A DNA stretch of 64,000 nucleotides from positions 1 to 64,000 of the forward strand of contig NZ_BCTU01000033.1 of assembly GCF_001590925.1 (NCBI RefSeq), in the 5' to 3' direction. Positions 17,837 to 26,018 of this stretch are shown piece after piece. The stretch is from Serratia plymuthica NBRC 102599 (GTDB taxonomy: Bacteria; Pseudomonadota; Gammaproteobacteria; Enterobacterales; Enterobacteriaceae). The notes beneath the pieces are model-generated. The model was not told the DNA's origin. It made no database searches and saw nothing but the letters and a program-made list of their open reading frames with translations. Both the position numbers and the translations under genes were made by a program. Numbering within the stretch: the first letter of the stretch is position 1; the number at the start of each line of letters is the position of its first letter.

Positions 17837-20533
17837 TTATTCCGTCGGCACACCCTCCATTTGCATCACAATATCAATCCCCTTCTCTTGTGAATAATTG
17901 ACATTCATCGCTATTTTTTCATTTTCAGACTTGGAATCGCCCGCCATGTTTAAAACGGCAGTACCAATTTTGGGCAGAATGTTTTTTTCAATGAAACGGA
18001 TCAGCATCCTTGCTCCAGTTTCAGCGACCGGGCATTGGTTAACTATGTGCTGTACCAGTTCCGCACTGAAGGTCAGCGCGATACTGTAATGCGCTCTGGC
18101 ACGTTCAGCGATGCGCTTAAGGTGAATATTGACAATATGCTCCAGCGAGGTCGTTGCCAGCGGCAAATAAGGTATGACCGTAACGCGCCCCAAGAAGGCT
18201 GCCGGGAACACTTTCAGTAATGCCGGCTGCAACAACGTCAGTAAACCTTCTTCATTCGGCATCGAGTCCGGATCGGCACAGGTGTTGCTGATGATTTCGC
18301 TACCCGTATTACTCGTAAGTAAAATAACAGTATTACGGAAATCAATCTGGCGGCCTTCACCGTCTTCCATTGATCCTTTATCGAATACCTGGAAGAACAG
18401 CTCATGCACATCCGAATGTGCTTTTTCCACTTCATCGAGCAAAATGACGCTATAGGGTTTACGGCGAACCGCTTCGGTTAATACGCCGCCTTCCCCATAA
18501 CCCACATAGCCCGGCGGGGAACCTTTTAGCGAAGAAATCGTATGCGCTTCCTGATATTCACTCATATTAATGGTGATAAGGTTCTGCTCGCCGCCATAAA
18601 GCTGGCTAGCGATCGCCAGCGCCGTTTCTGTTTTCCCTACGCCAGATGGCCCCACCAGCATAAATACGCCAAAGGGTTTTTGCGGGTCAGCAAGCCCAGC
18701 GCGCGCCGTTTGAATGCTCTGGCTCAGGCAGGTCAACGCATATTGTTGGCCAATCACTCGTTCCGAGAGGCGCTGCGGCAACTCCATCACAGCGCTAACG
18801 TCATCCTTCAATACTTGTCCTACCGGGATCCCCGTCCAATTCGCCACAATAGAAGCGACCACGCTGGCATTGACTTCTGCCTGGACCAGCGGCTGCTCGC
18901 CGCGCATTTCGCTCAGTGTGACTTCCAGTTCATTCAAGCGTGCCTGTAAATACTGGACTTTTTCCGTTTCGTAGACCGCTGAGCCTTCCGCCGTGACGGC
19001 CAAAAGCTGTTGGCGCGTATCGACAATGTTGGCAACCAGTTCGCATTCCTGCACCCAGCGGCGATCAAGAAGCTTCGCCTCTTCCGCATGATCGTCGATA
19101 GCGTTCTGAATAGACTCAATGCGTTTGCTGTCTTCTTTGCCGAAACCGATCGCTTTTTCGAGTAGCGAAAGCTCTGCCTGCGCTGACTGACTGAGGAATT
19201 TCAGCATCTGCAGTTCCGCCGGCGGCGCATGCTGTGCAACGGCAACCCTTGCGCAGGCAGTATCCAGCAGGCTGATGGCCTTATCGGGCAACTGACGAGC
19301 GGGAATATAACGATGGGAAAGACGCACCGCTGCACGAATCGCCTCATCCATGATCCAGACGCCGTGATGCTTCTCCAGCACCGGCAACAAACCGCGCAGC
19401 ATAGCGATAGCCAGCTCTTCGGAAGGTTCTTCTACTTGCAGTACCTGGAAACGTCGCGTCAGAGCAGGATCTTTTTCAATGTGGCGTTTGAACTCGCTCC
19501 ACGTAGTCGCACCAATCGTACGCAGTTGACCGCGCGCCAACATGGGTTTCATCAGGTTGGCAGCATCGCCTGTTCCGGCGTTGCCACCCGCACCGACCAA
19601 CGTATGGACTTCATCGATAAAGAGAATCACCGGTTCAGCAGAATTGACGGCTTCTTCAAGCACCGCTTTTAAACGCGCCTCAAATTCGCCTTTCATGCTG
19701 GCGCCCGCGGAGAGCGCAACCACATCAAGCGTCAGCAGGCGAACGTTCTCAAGCGACGGGGGAACTTCGCGGGCGGCGATCGCCAGCGCCAGTCCTTCCA
19801 CCACAGCGGTCTTACCCACTCCGGCTTCCCCGGTCAGCAACGGATTGTTCTGGCGGCGACGCAGCAGGATATCCACCATCGTGTTTATCTCTTTATCGCG
19901 CCCCAGAACCGGGTCAATTTTCCCTTCACGCGCCAGTGCTGTCAGATCCGTCGAATACTGCGACAGACCGCCGCCCTGCGTTGATCCCATTGAGTTACTG
20001 GCTTCGCCAGGAACACCGGCTTCACCAGGAATAACCGCCCCCCCGGCTAAATCGCTTTCTTCGGCCGAGTCACGAATGATATAGCCGAGATCTTTACTCA
20101 AATGCTCCAGCGGAATTTTTTCGAACACCGAGGAAATGGCAAACAGCGCACGGCGTAGCTCCATAGTCGTGAGCAGTGCAATCAGTAAATGGCCGCTGCG
20201 GATGCAATTATTGTGGCACTCCAGGCTGGCAAAAACCCATGAACGCTCAATAGCCAGTTCAATGTGGTATGAGAAATCGGAGATAGAGCTCGCCCCTGCA
20301 GGCAGGCGAGTTAACGCCTGAGCGAAATCACGCTCCAGCATTTCAGCATCCACTTCAAAATGCCGGATAATGTGCTTAATATCGCTATCTTGCTGTTGAT
20401 ATATTTGATTTAACCAGTGCACCAGCTCAACGTACGGGTTACCACGTAGTTTGCACAACGTAGTCGCGCTCTCCACGCTTTTAAATAAGATAGTGTTCAG
20501 CTTACCGAATAGGTTTTTTCTGGTTATCGCCAC
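17837..20533 (-). CDS. clpV: ClpV (TssH) sheath-recycling AAA+ ATPase
   Basis: Hexameric ATPase that disassembles contracted TssB/TssC sheaths. About 898 residues with an N-domain (FCKLRGNPYVELVHWL is its close variant here), first AAA+ module with Walker A GEAGVGKT and Walker B VILFIDEVHT, and second module with Walker A GPSGVGKT and VILLDEVEKAH. Both nucleotide-binding sites look intact. The start is uncertain between two GTG codons: 20545, and 20533 where GAG precedes by seven bases and the family begins just before the RxxLFGKLN motif; I favour 20533. First gene of the leftward operon, divergent from tssF. The fimbrial genes follow it instead of tssB. Confidence 0.97.
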   Translation of the reverse strand: MAITRKNLFGKLNTILFKSVESATTLCKLRGNPYVELVHWLNQIYQQQDSDIKHIIRHFEVDAEMLERDFAQALTRLPAGASSISDFSYHIELAIERSWVFASLECHNNCIRSGHLLIALLTTMELRRALFAISSVFEKIPLEHLSKDLGYIIRDSAEESDLAGGAVIPGEAGVPGEASNSMGSTQGGGLSQYSTDLTALAREGKIDPVLGRDKEINTMVDILLRRRQNNPLLTGEAGVGKTAVVEGLALAIAAREVPPSLENVRLLTLDVVALSAGASMKGEFEARLKAVLEEAVNSAEPVILFIDEVHTLVGAGGNAGTGDAANLMKPMLARGQLRTIGATTWSEFKRHIEKDPALTRRFQVLQVEEPSEELAIAMLRGLLPVLEKHHGVWIMDEAIRAAVRLSHRYIPARQLPDKAISLLDTACARVAVAQHAPPAELQMLKFLSQSAQAELSLLEKAIGFGKEDSKRIESIQNAIDDHAEEAKLLDRRWVQECELVANIVDTRQQLLAVTAEGSAVYETEKVQYLQARLNELEVTLSEMRGEQPLVQAEVNASVVASIVANWTGIPVGQVLKDDVSAVMELPQRLSERVIGQQYALTCLSQSIQTARAGLADPQKPFGVFMLVGPSGVGKTETALAIASQLYGGEQNLITINMSEYQEAHTISSLKGSPPGYVGYGEGGVLTEAVRRKPYSVILLDEVEKAHSDVHELFFQVFDKGSMEDGEGRQIDFRNTVILLTSNTGSEIISNTCADPDSMPNEEGLLTLLQPALLKVFPAAFLGRVTVIPYLPLATTSLEHIVNIHLKRIAERARAHYSIALTFSAELVQHIVNQCPVAETGARMLIRFIEKNILPKIGTAVLNMAGDSKSENEKIAMNVNYSQEKGIDIVMQMEGVPTE

Positions 20534-20702
20534 GATAAAACTCACTCTGTTTTAATTCAATTGTTGTTATCAGCCCATCCACTTTTTACACAGTAGAACA
20601 GGAAGCCGTGTTGCAATATGACTTGCATGACGGAACGTTGCTTTCGAACCATTGTAATTAACAAAAATGGAAATAAAACCCATCAATTCAACACACACCA
20701 AA

Positions 20703-20736
20703 TTTTGAGAATTGAGCCCGGTAGATATTCTTAAGA
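20703..20736. promoter_or_regulatory. Operator-like palindrome, copy 1
   Basis: Shares 28 of 35 bases with the copy at 20757-20791, at an offset of exactly 55 bases. The common core is AGAATT-N2-GCCCG-N2-AG-N-TATTCTTAA. Arms GAGAAT and ATTCTTAAG form an imperfect inverted repeat. Likely a dimeric regulator site in the divergent T6SS promoter. Confidence 0.6.
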
Positions 20737-20756
20737 GAATGGGGGGGGAATCTGAT

Positions 20757-20791
20757 ATTTTAAGAATTATGCCCGAGAGGTATTCTTAAAA
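20757..20791. promoter_or_regulatory. Operator-like palindrome, copy 2 (perfect arms)
   Basis: Arms TTTTAAGAAT (20758-20767) and ATTCTTAAAA (20782-20791) are perfect inverted repeats around 14 bases containing GCCCG. On the minus strand both copies read TAAGAATA, like the conserved half of RcsAB boxes; that link is only a suggestion. Confidence 0.6.
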
Positions 20792-20969
20792 CTGCAACTT
20801 GAATTAATAATCTCGTCGTAAATTTTTTTTTACTTTATAAAATTGCTACCGTTAAAGATGAGAGGTCAGCTCAGTAGACACCAGGGAGATATGTTTATCT
20901 TGATTCTGAGTGTTTATCTCCGGATCTACAAAAAATCTCTTTTCGCCATTATAATTGACAGGATGCCAA

Positions 20970-22850
20970 GTGGAACACAACTTCCTAGACTACTACAACC
21001 GGGAACTGACATTCGTCAGGGAAATGGCGCAAGAATTTGCCGAGCGACATCCTAAAATCGCAGGGCGCCTGGGGATGCACGGTATTGAGATTGCAGACCC
21101 TTACGTGGAGCGCTTAATTGAGGCATTTTGCTTTTTATCTGCCAGGACGCAGATCAAACTTGATGCCGAATTCCCTAAATTCACCCAGCGGTTACTGGAT
21201 ATTATCTATCCAAACTATAACTCACCGACGCCTTCTATGGGCGTCGTCCAGTTGAAACCGAATTTAAGTGAAGGGGACTTAACGCATGGCTATAAAATTC
21301 CTACGCAAAGCGCTTTCTATAGCCGAATCCTGCCTGGCGAAATGACCCGTTGTGAATTCAGGAATAACCAGAATGTTACACTCTGGCCGCTGGAGATCGC
21401 AGAAGTCAGACTCACATCCGTACCGCCAGATATTCCTAACCTGGAAAACTATCGCCTCAAGCATCATCAGTTGAAAGGTGCCCTGCGAATTAAACTCAAA
21501 TTGCAGGGCGATCTGGTTTTTTCAGAGTTAAAAGGTTTGAATGAACTGCCTTTTTACATTCATGGCGACGAGCGTGTCGTTTCTCACACCTTTGAATTAC
21601 TGCACGGTAGCCATGTTGCAATGGTAATTCGCAGCGGAGACAGAGAGAAACCGCAGTACCATGTTATCAATAATCAGCCTCTTAAATTTGAAGGCATGGA
21701 TCCTGACCAAAGCCTTCTTCCCTTGCAATGGAATATGTTCCATGGCCACACACTCATCCAGGAGTATATTTCCTGTCGTGAAAGGTTTTACTTTTTCACT
21801 ATCACCCAGTTGGCCACAGCACTGGAAGGAAATGACTCTAACGAAGTTGAACTCATTATTCTGCTGAACAGGCTGCCGCAGGATTTAATCTCACATGTGG
21901 ATAGTTCACGCTTTTTGCTCTTTTGCACGCCGGTGATAAACCTGTTCCCGAAACGGGTAGACCGAATCGAGGTCAACCGGGCGCTGAACAACTTTCATAT
22001 TGTTCCAGACCGCAGTCGTCCGCTCGATTACGAGATTTTTTCCGTTAATAAAGTGCTTGGCCTACAGGCGGAAACCAGCGAAGAGCTGACATTTAATCCG
22101 CTTTATCAGACCCGACACAGCGACAACGGGAATTTCGGACGCTACTTCTCCGTAAAACGCGAAGTCAGGGCAAAAGAAAGTACCAGCCGCAAATACGACA
22201 CCCGTACACCTTACAGCGGTACCGAAATTTTTATCTCATTGGTCGACCAACAAGAGGCACCCTATGGGGAGCAAATTCGCTACCTGCTGGTTGAGGCGAC
22301 GGTAACCAATCGTGATTTACCCCGTTTGCTAACCAGCACGGGCAGCTTTGATCTCACCATGTCAGATTCCGTCCCCATTCACGGAGCCCGGTTTGTAAGT
22401 TCACCCAGTACCCCACGTTCCCCCTTCGCCGTGGGCGAGTCTGCCTGGCGCCTGATACGCCAGCTCAGCTTTAACTACCTGCCTCTCTCCGACATGGACC
22501 ATGCTCAGGGCGGCGAGTCGCTACGTAACATGCTGCGGCTTTTCACTACCGCGGCCGATTTGGATTCGGTAGCACAGATTAACAGCCTGGTAGGGTGCAA
22601 AACCGAGCCGGTAGTGCGCCGATTGTCAGATGAGGGGTTGCTGGTTTATGGACGGGGGGTGTGCTGCAGCTTAACCGTAGATGAAGAGGGATTTTCCGGG
22701 GTTAGCCCCTACCTCTTTGGCCTGATAATGGAAAACTATCTGGCACGCCACGCCGCCATAAACATCTTTACGGAAACTGAACTGCATTCAATGCAGCGTG
22801 GCTTAATCGCACGCTGGAAAGCACGGCCAGGAAGGCGAGGCGTACTATGA
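20970..22850 (+). CDS. tssF: TssF baseplate subunit
   Basis: Baseplate wedge protein. About 626 residues from a GTG at 20970, chosen because AGGA lies six bases ahead and because family members begin just before the pattern FLDYYNRELTFVREM; a TTG at 20955 lacks a ribosome site. Further family features: AQEFAERHPKIAGRLG at the N terminus, FPKFTQRLLDIIYPNY, and LVGCKTEPVVRR near the C terminus. First gene of the rightward operon, overlapping tssG by four bases (ATGA). Confidence 0.97.
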   Translation: MEHNFLDYYNRELTFVREMAQEFAERHPKIAGRLGMHGIEIADPYVERLIEAFCFLSARTQIKLDAEFPKFTQRLLDIIYPNYNSPTPSMGVVQLKPNLSEGDLTHGYKIPTQSAFYSRILPGEMTRCEFRNNQNVTLWPLEIAEVRLTSVPPDIPNLENYRLKHHQLKGALRIKLKLQGDLVFSELKGLNELPFYIHGDERVVSHTFELLHGSHVAMVIRSGDREKPQYHVINNQPLKFEGMDPDQSLLPLQWNMFHGHTLIQEYISCRERFYFFTITQLATALEGNDSNEVELIILLNRLPQDLISHVDSSRFLLFCTPVINLFPKRVDRIEVNRALNNFHIVPDRSRPLDYEIFSVNKVLGLQAETSEELTFNPLYQTRHSDNGNFGRYFSVKREVRAKESTSRKYDTRTPYSGTEIFISLVDQQEAPYGEQIRYLLVEATVTNRDLPRLLTSTGSFDLTMSDSVPIHGARFVSSPSTPRSPFAVGESAWRLIRQLSFNYLPLSDMDHAQGGESLRNMLRLFTTAADLDSVAQINSLVGCKTEPVVRRLSDEGLLVYGRGVCCSLTVDEEGFSGVSPYLFGLIMENYLARHAAINIFTETELHSMQRGLIARWKARPGRRGVL

Positions 22851-23875
22851 ATGACTTCGACGCATCCCTGCAACCGACGTCTCCGGCGGGTCTGGACAAC
22901 TGGTACGATGAAAGTAAGCCCTGGGAAGCCGGTTTTATCAGTATCATGCGGGCCATTGCCGCACACACGCCAGACTCACCTCCGCCGGGTAAGGCCACGC
23001 TGCCTTCGCAGGAAAGCTTCCGGCTTGGACAGGTTGCCAGCATGGCGTTCTCACCGCGTGAGATCTCCGCCATTAGCCAGCAGGACGAAAAAATCAAGCT
23101 CCAGCTGTTTGGCTTAGGCGTTTGGGGTGCTCAAGGCGCAATGCCGCTTCATCTTTCCGAATTGGCCTACTCCCGCTACGAGCAGCACGATAAAACTCTT
23201 ATAGACTTTGTGGATATATTTCACCACCGAGCCCTCAGCCTGTTTTATCGCGCCTGGTTTTTATCGCAGGACACGGCCTCACTGGACCGCAAAGACGATG
23301 AGCGTTTCTCGTTTTATGTCGGCAGTCTGGTAGGACTTGATCCTGCCGAACTGCCCTCTGGACCGCTTCCGATTCATACCCGACTGGCCTCTTCAGCACA
23401 CCTTATTCGCGAAGCCCGCAACCCGGACGGTTTACTGGGCGCAATGCAGTATTACTTCGAAGTGCCTGTTCGCATGGAGGAGTTTGAGCTGCAATGGATT
23501 TTTCTTGAAGGCAAAGATCAAACCGTACTCGGCGACGATCGCTACGCCACGCTATTGGGCGACGGAGCCATTCTCGGTAACACGGTGCAGGACAGACAAT
23601 ACAAATTCAAATTGCTGATGGGCCCCTTGACGCTAGCCCAATACACACTGTTCAGTCCCTGGGGCAGTGACTTGTCGGTGCTGCGCGAACTGGTGCGCAG
23701 CTTTATTGGTTTTGAATACGCATGGGACGTACAGCTGGTGCTGGCCGCCAATCAGGTCCCGCAAGCCACGCTGGATGGCAGCCATCAGTTGGGTTACGCC
23801 TCTTGGCTTGAGCGAAACACATGCGATACGCCAGTCTTCGGCATGAGTTTCGAACCAGAAATGTATCACCGCTAG
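22847..23875 (+). CDS. tssG: TssG baseplate subunit
   Basis: Baseplate wedge partner of TssF. 342 residues, family size. Typical strings are FISIMRAIAA, PSQESFRLGQVASMAFSPREI, LFGLGVWGAQGAMPLHLSE, DIFHHRALSLFYRAW and the C-terminal FIGFEYAWDVQLVLA. The start overlaps the tssF stop (ATGA), indicating translational coupling. tssA follows after a short gap with a small UUC-loop stem. Confidence 0.97.
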   Translation: MNDFDASLQPTSPAGLDNWYDESKPWEAGFISIMRAIAAHTPDSPPPGKATLPSQESFRLGQVASMAFSPREISAISQQDEKIKLQLFGLGVWGAQGAMPLHLSELAYSRYEQHDKTLIDFVDIFHHRALSLFYRAWFLSQDTASLDRKDDERFSFYVGSLVGLDPAELPSGPLPIHTRLASSAHLIREARNPDGLLGAMQYYFEVPVRMEEFELQWIFLEGKDQTVLGDDRYATLLGDGAILGNTVQDRQYKFKLLMGPLTLAQYTLFSPWGSDLSVLRELVRSFIGFEYAWDVQLVLAANQVPQATLDGSHQLGYASWLERNTCDTPVFGMSFEPEMYHR

Positions 23876-23907
23876 CGGCTCCCTTCGGGACGATGAGGCC
23901 GCCACTC

Positions 23908-25014
23908 ATGGATGAAAAAGAAGTCGTTATGAATCAGAGATACAACCTGACTTGTTCAGATTATTACCAACACCTTATGCAACCCATCGAGGGGAACGCC
24001 CCGTGCGGCGAGAGCCTCGACTATGATCCCGCTTTCATCATGCTGCAATCCAAGCTTCAGCCCAAGCTGGGTGTTGAGTACGGCAGTTTTTTTGAGGCCG
24101 CTGAGCCGATTAACTGGGCGGAAACCGAGCGTGAATGCCTCGCCCTGCTGAAAAAAAGCAAGGATATCAGGCTGATAATCATCCTGATACGCTGCCGGTT
24201 ACGCAAGATTGGCCTCCTGGCCCTGTCGGAAGGCACCGAAGCTCTGCATGCCTTGCTTCACGCCTGGCCGGACGACCTCCATCCGCAGCTTCTGGACGAG
24301 GGAGAGTTTGCCCCCATTCTGCGCGCCAATGCCTTTGCCGAGCTGGAAGACGCTACGGGCCTGCTGGCAGACTTGCGAAACCAGTCGCTGCCCAAAGCTT
24401 CCGGGCTGCAAATCACCATCAAAGAATTTGAGAAGGCTCATCAGGTTCCACGTGAGGAAGGGGCACTCTCTGACACCGCCGTCGCTGCACTGATCCATGA
24501 ATGGCACATCAGCGCACGCGAAGGTCTTCGCCCGTTGACGCAAGCATCTCACTTCGTACTGCAGATCAAGAAAACGCTCGCAGAAACGCTGGTACATGAC
24601 GCGCCCGAACTTGATGGGCTGGATAATATTCTGGGGCTATTCACCCGCGAGTTTGGCAGTGAACTGCCCGCGGAAGCTGAAATCTTGCAGGAGACTATCC
24701 CCCAAGCGTACGCCGAGCAAGACGCCTTACCTGCACCCGCCGCTGAAACGCCTGTCGCCACTGAGAACGCCAACCTCTCTCTCCCTACAGCAGCGATATG
24801 TGCAGCGCCAGAAACGCGCCGCGGTATTGGCAGCCGCGCAGACGCGTTACACCGCCTGCAGGAAGTTCGCAGTTGGTTTGCCATGACCGAACCCAGCAGC
24901 CCATTAATTCAGATGCTGAAGTACGCCGAGGACAGCATCGGTAAAAACTTTGCCGACCTCTTAAAAATGTACCCCCCTGAAATTATCGCACTGATGAATC
25001 AAGAGAAGGAATAA
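23908..25014 (+). CDS. tssA: TssA T6SS assembly protein (ImpA domain)
   Basis: Cap/assembly protein that primes tube and sheath polymerisation. About 368 residues: N-terminal ImpA domain (PIEGNAPCGESLDYDPAF, then WAETERECLALLKKSKDIRL), a middle helical part, an Ala/Pro-rich linker, and a C-terminal domain with RADALHRLQEVRSWFAMTEPSSP, the common end of this family. Possible starts are 23908 (GAGG ten bases ahead) and 23929 (AAGAAG five bases ahead); an earlier in-frame ATG at 23821 would overlap tssG and add non-homologous sequence. Its stop overlaps or abuts the adhesin start. Confidence 0.95.
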   Translation: MDEKEVVMNQRYNLTCSDYYQHLMQPIEGNAPCGESLDYDPAFIMLQSKLQPKLGVEYGSFFEAAEPINWAETERECLALLKKSKDIRLIIILIRCRLRKIGLLALSEGTEALHALLHAWPDDLHPQLLDEGEFAPILRANAFAELEDATGLLADLRNQSLPKASGLQITIKEFEKAHQVPREEGALSDTAVAALIHEWHISAREGLRPLTQASHFVLQIKKTLAETLVHDAPELDGLDNILGLFTREFGSELPAEAEILQETIPQAYAEQDALPAPAAETPVATENANLSLPTAAICAAPETRRGIGSRADALHRLQEVRSWFAMTEPSSPLIQMLKYAEDSIGKNFADLLKMYPPEIIALMNQEKE

Positions 25015-25016
25015 TG

Positions 25017-26006
25017 ATGTTAAGGATCTCTCTCATTATGCTCTCAGCGCTCATTCTGTCGCCAGGTGCTGAGGCTGTCTGTACACTTGCCCGCGGCGCG
25101 CCAACCCCGCTGGCTATTCCTTCACAAGTGATTCATATTGCCGCCGATGCGCCAGTAGATACCTCAACACCTATCGCTCAGTACGATAGCCCGGCGGCGG
25201 GGCGGGACATTGGCTACGATGAATGTATCACCGGTACGGAATACGGCAAACGTACGCTGAACCTGTTTGGCCAAAACGCCTCGACAAAAATCTACCAAAC
25301 CAATATTCCAGGTATCGGCATTAAATTGCTCGCGAGCAATGGCTCCGCTTTCGGTAACTTTCCTTCAACCAGCTACCTTAAATTTCCGAACGGCGAAACA
25401 ATAGGTACTCTCGATATCCCCTCGCAGTCTTACTATCGCATCCAGTTTTTTAAAACCGTCGATAATCTGCGCCTGAGTAACCCTTTGGGCGATATCGTTC
25501 TGCCACCCGGTACCATTGCTTACAACTATCTGATGACGGCAGATCCTGCCTCTTTCACCATGAATCTGACCATCGGCGAAATGAAAGTGATCAGCACACC
25601 GACCTGCACTGCCGATAACGCGAAAATCATCAACTTTAACGATGTGACCCCTTCGCTGCTGAGCAGCGGCGTCACCCGCAATCTGGACTTCGCCATTACC
25701 TGCAAAAGCGACTATGGCTCCTATTCCGCCAAAGCATCGATTATCACAGGAACCCCCTCATCGGACGCTTCCTATATCCGTGTAGAAGATGCTCTGGGCA
25801 ACAAGGACCGGCTGGGAATAAGAATCACCGATAGTTCCGGTAAAACGATGAAGGTCGACGGCAGTACCTCAGAACAAAAAACCGGTATCACCAGCCAGGG
25901 CCCCGCAGAATTTTCCTGGAACGCTACGTTGATTGCCACTAACAAGTCCGCCCCTGCCGGCGGAGTTTTCTCCGCCAGGGCGGAAATCGTTTTTGATATT
26001 AAGTAA
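25017..26006 (+). CDS. Two-domain fimbrial tip adhesin
   Basis: About 329 residues: signal peptide (cleavage near GAEA-V), an N-terminal lectin-like domain of about 190 residues with cysteines at VCTLARG and YDECITG, and a C-terminal pilin domain (PTCTADN ... ITCKSDYGSYS ... ending SARAEIVFDIK). This architecture is that of FimH-type tip adhesins. AAGGA precedes the ATG at 25017 by six bases; an overlapping ATG at 25014 is also possible. It is fused into the tssFGA operon, about 9 kb from and on the opposite strand to the pilin/chaperone/usher genes it presumably works with. Its binding target is unknown. Confidence 0.88.
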   Translation: MLRISLIMLSALILSPGAEAVCTLARGAPTPLAIPSQVIHIAADAPVDTSTPIAQYDSPAAGRDIGYDECITGTEYGKRTLNLFGQNASTKIYQTNIPGIGIKLLASNGSAFGNFPSTSYLKFPNGETIGTLDIPSQSYYRIQFFKTVDNLRLSNPLGDIVLPPGTIAYNYLMTADPASFTMNLTIGEMKVISTPTCTADNAKIINFNDVTPSLLSSGVTRNLDFAITCKSDYGSYSAKASIITGTPSSDASYIRVEDALGNKDRLGIRITDSSGKTMKVDGSTSEQKTGITSQGPAEFSWNATLIATNKSAPAGGVFSARAEIVFDIK

Positions 26007-26018
26007 TAGAGTCTTTTC

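Larger units (their letters stand above)
20546..20969. promoter_or_regulatory. Divergent clpV / tssF control region
   Basis: 424 bases without a gene, A+T-rich, between the two outward-facing T6SS operons. It contains two related palindromic sites (listed separately), a G8 tract (20741-20748) and a T-rich stretch near 20822-20830. I could not assign -10/-35 elements with confidence. No open frame of note lies here. Confidence 0.75.

Noticed and set aside
20600-20614. Possible sigma-54 promoter AGGAAG-N5-TTGC before tssF
   Set aside because: Only three of six -24 bases match and it lies 355 bases before the gene; no activator gene (VasH type) is present in the window.
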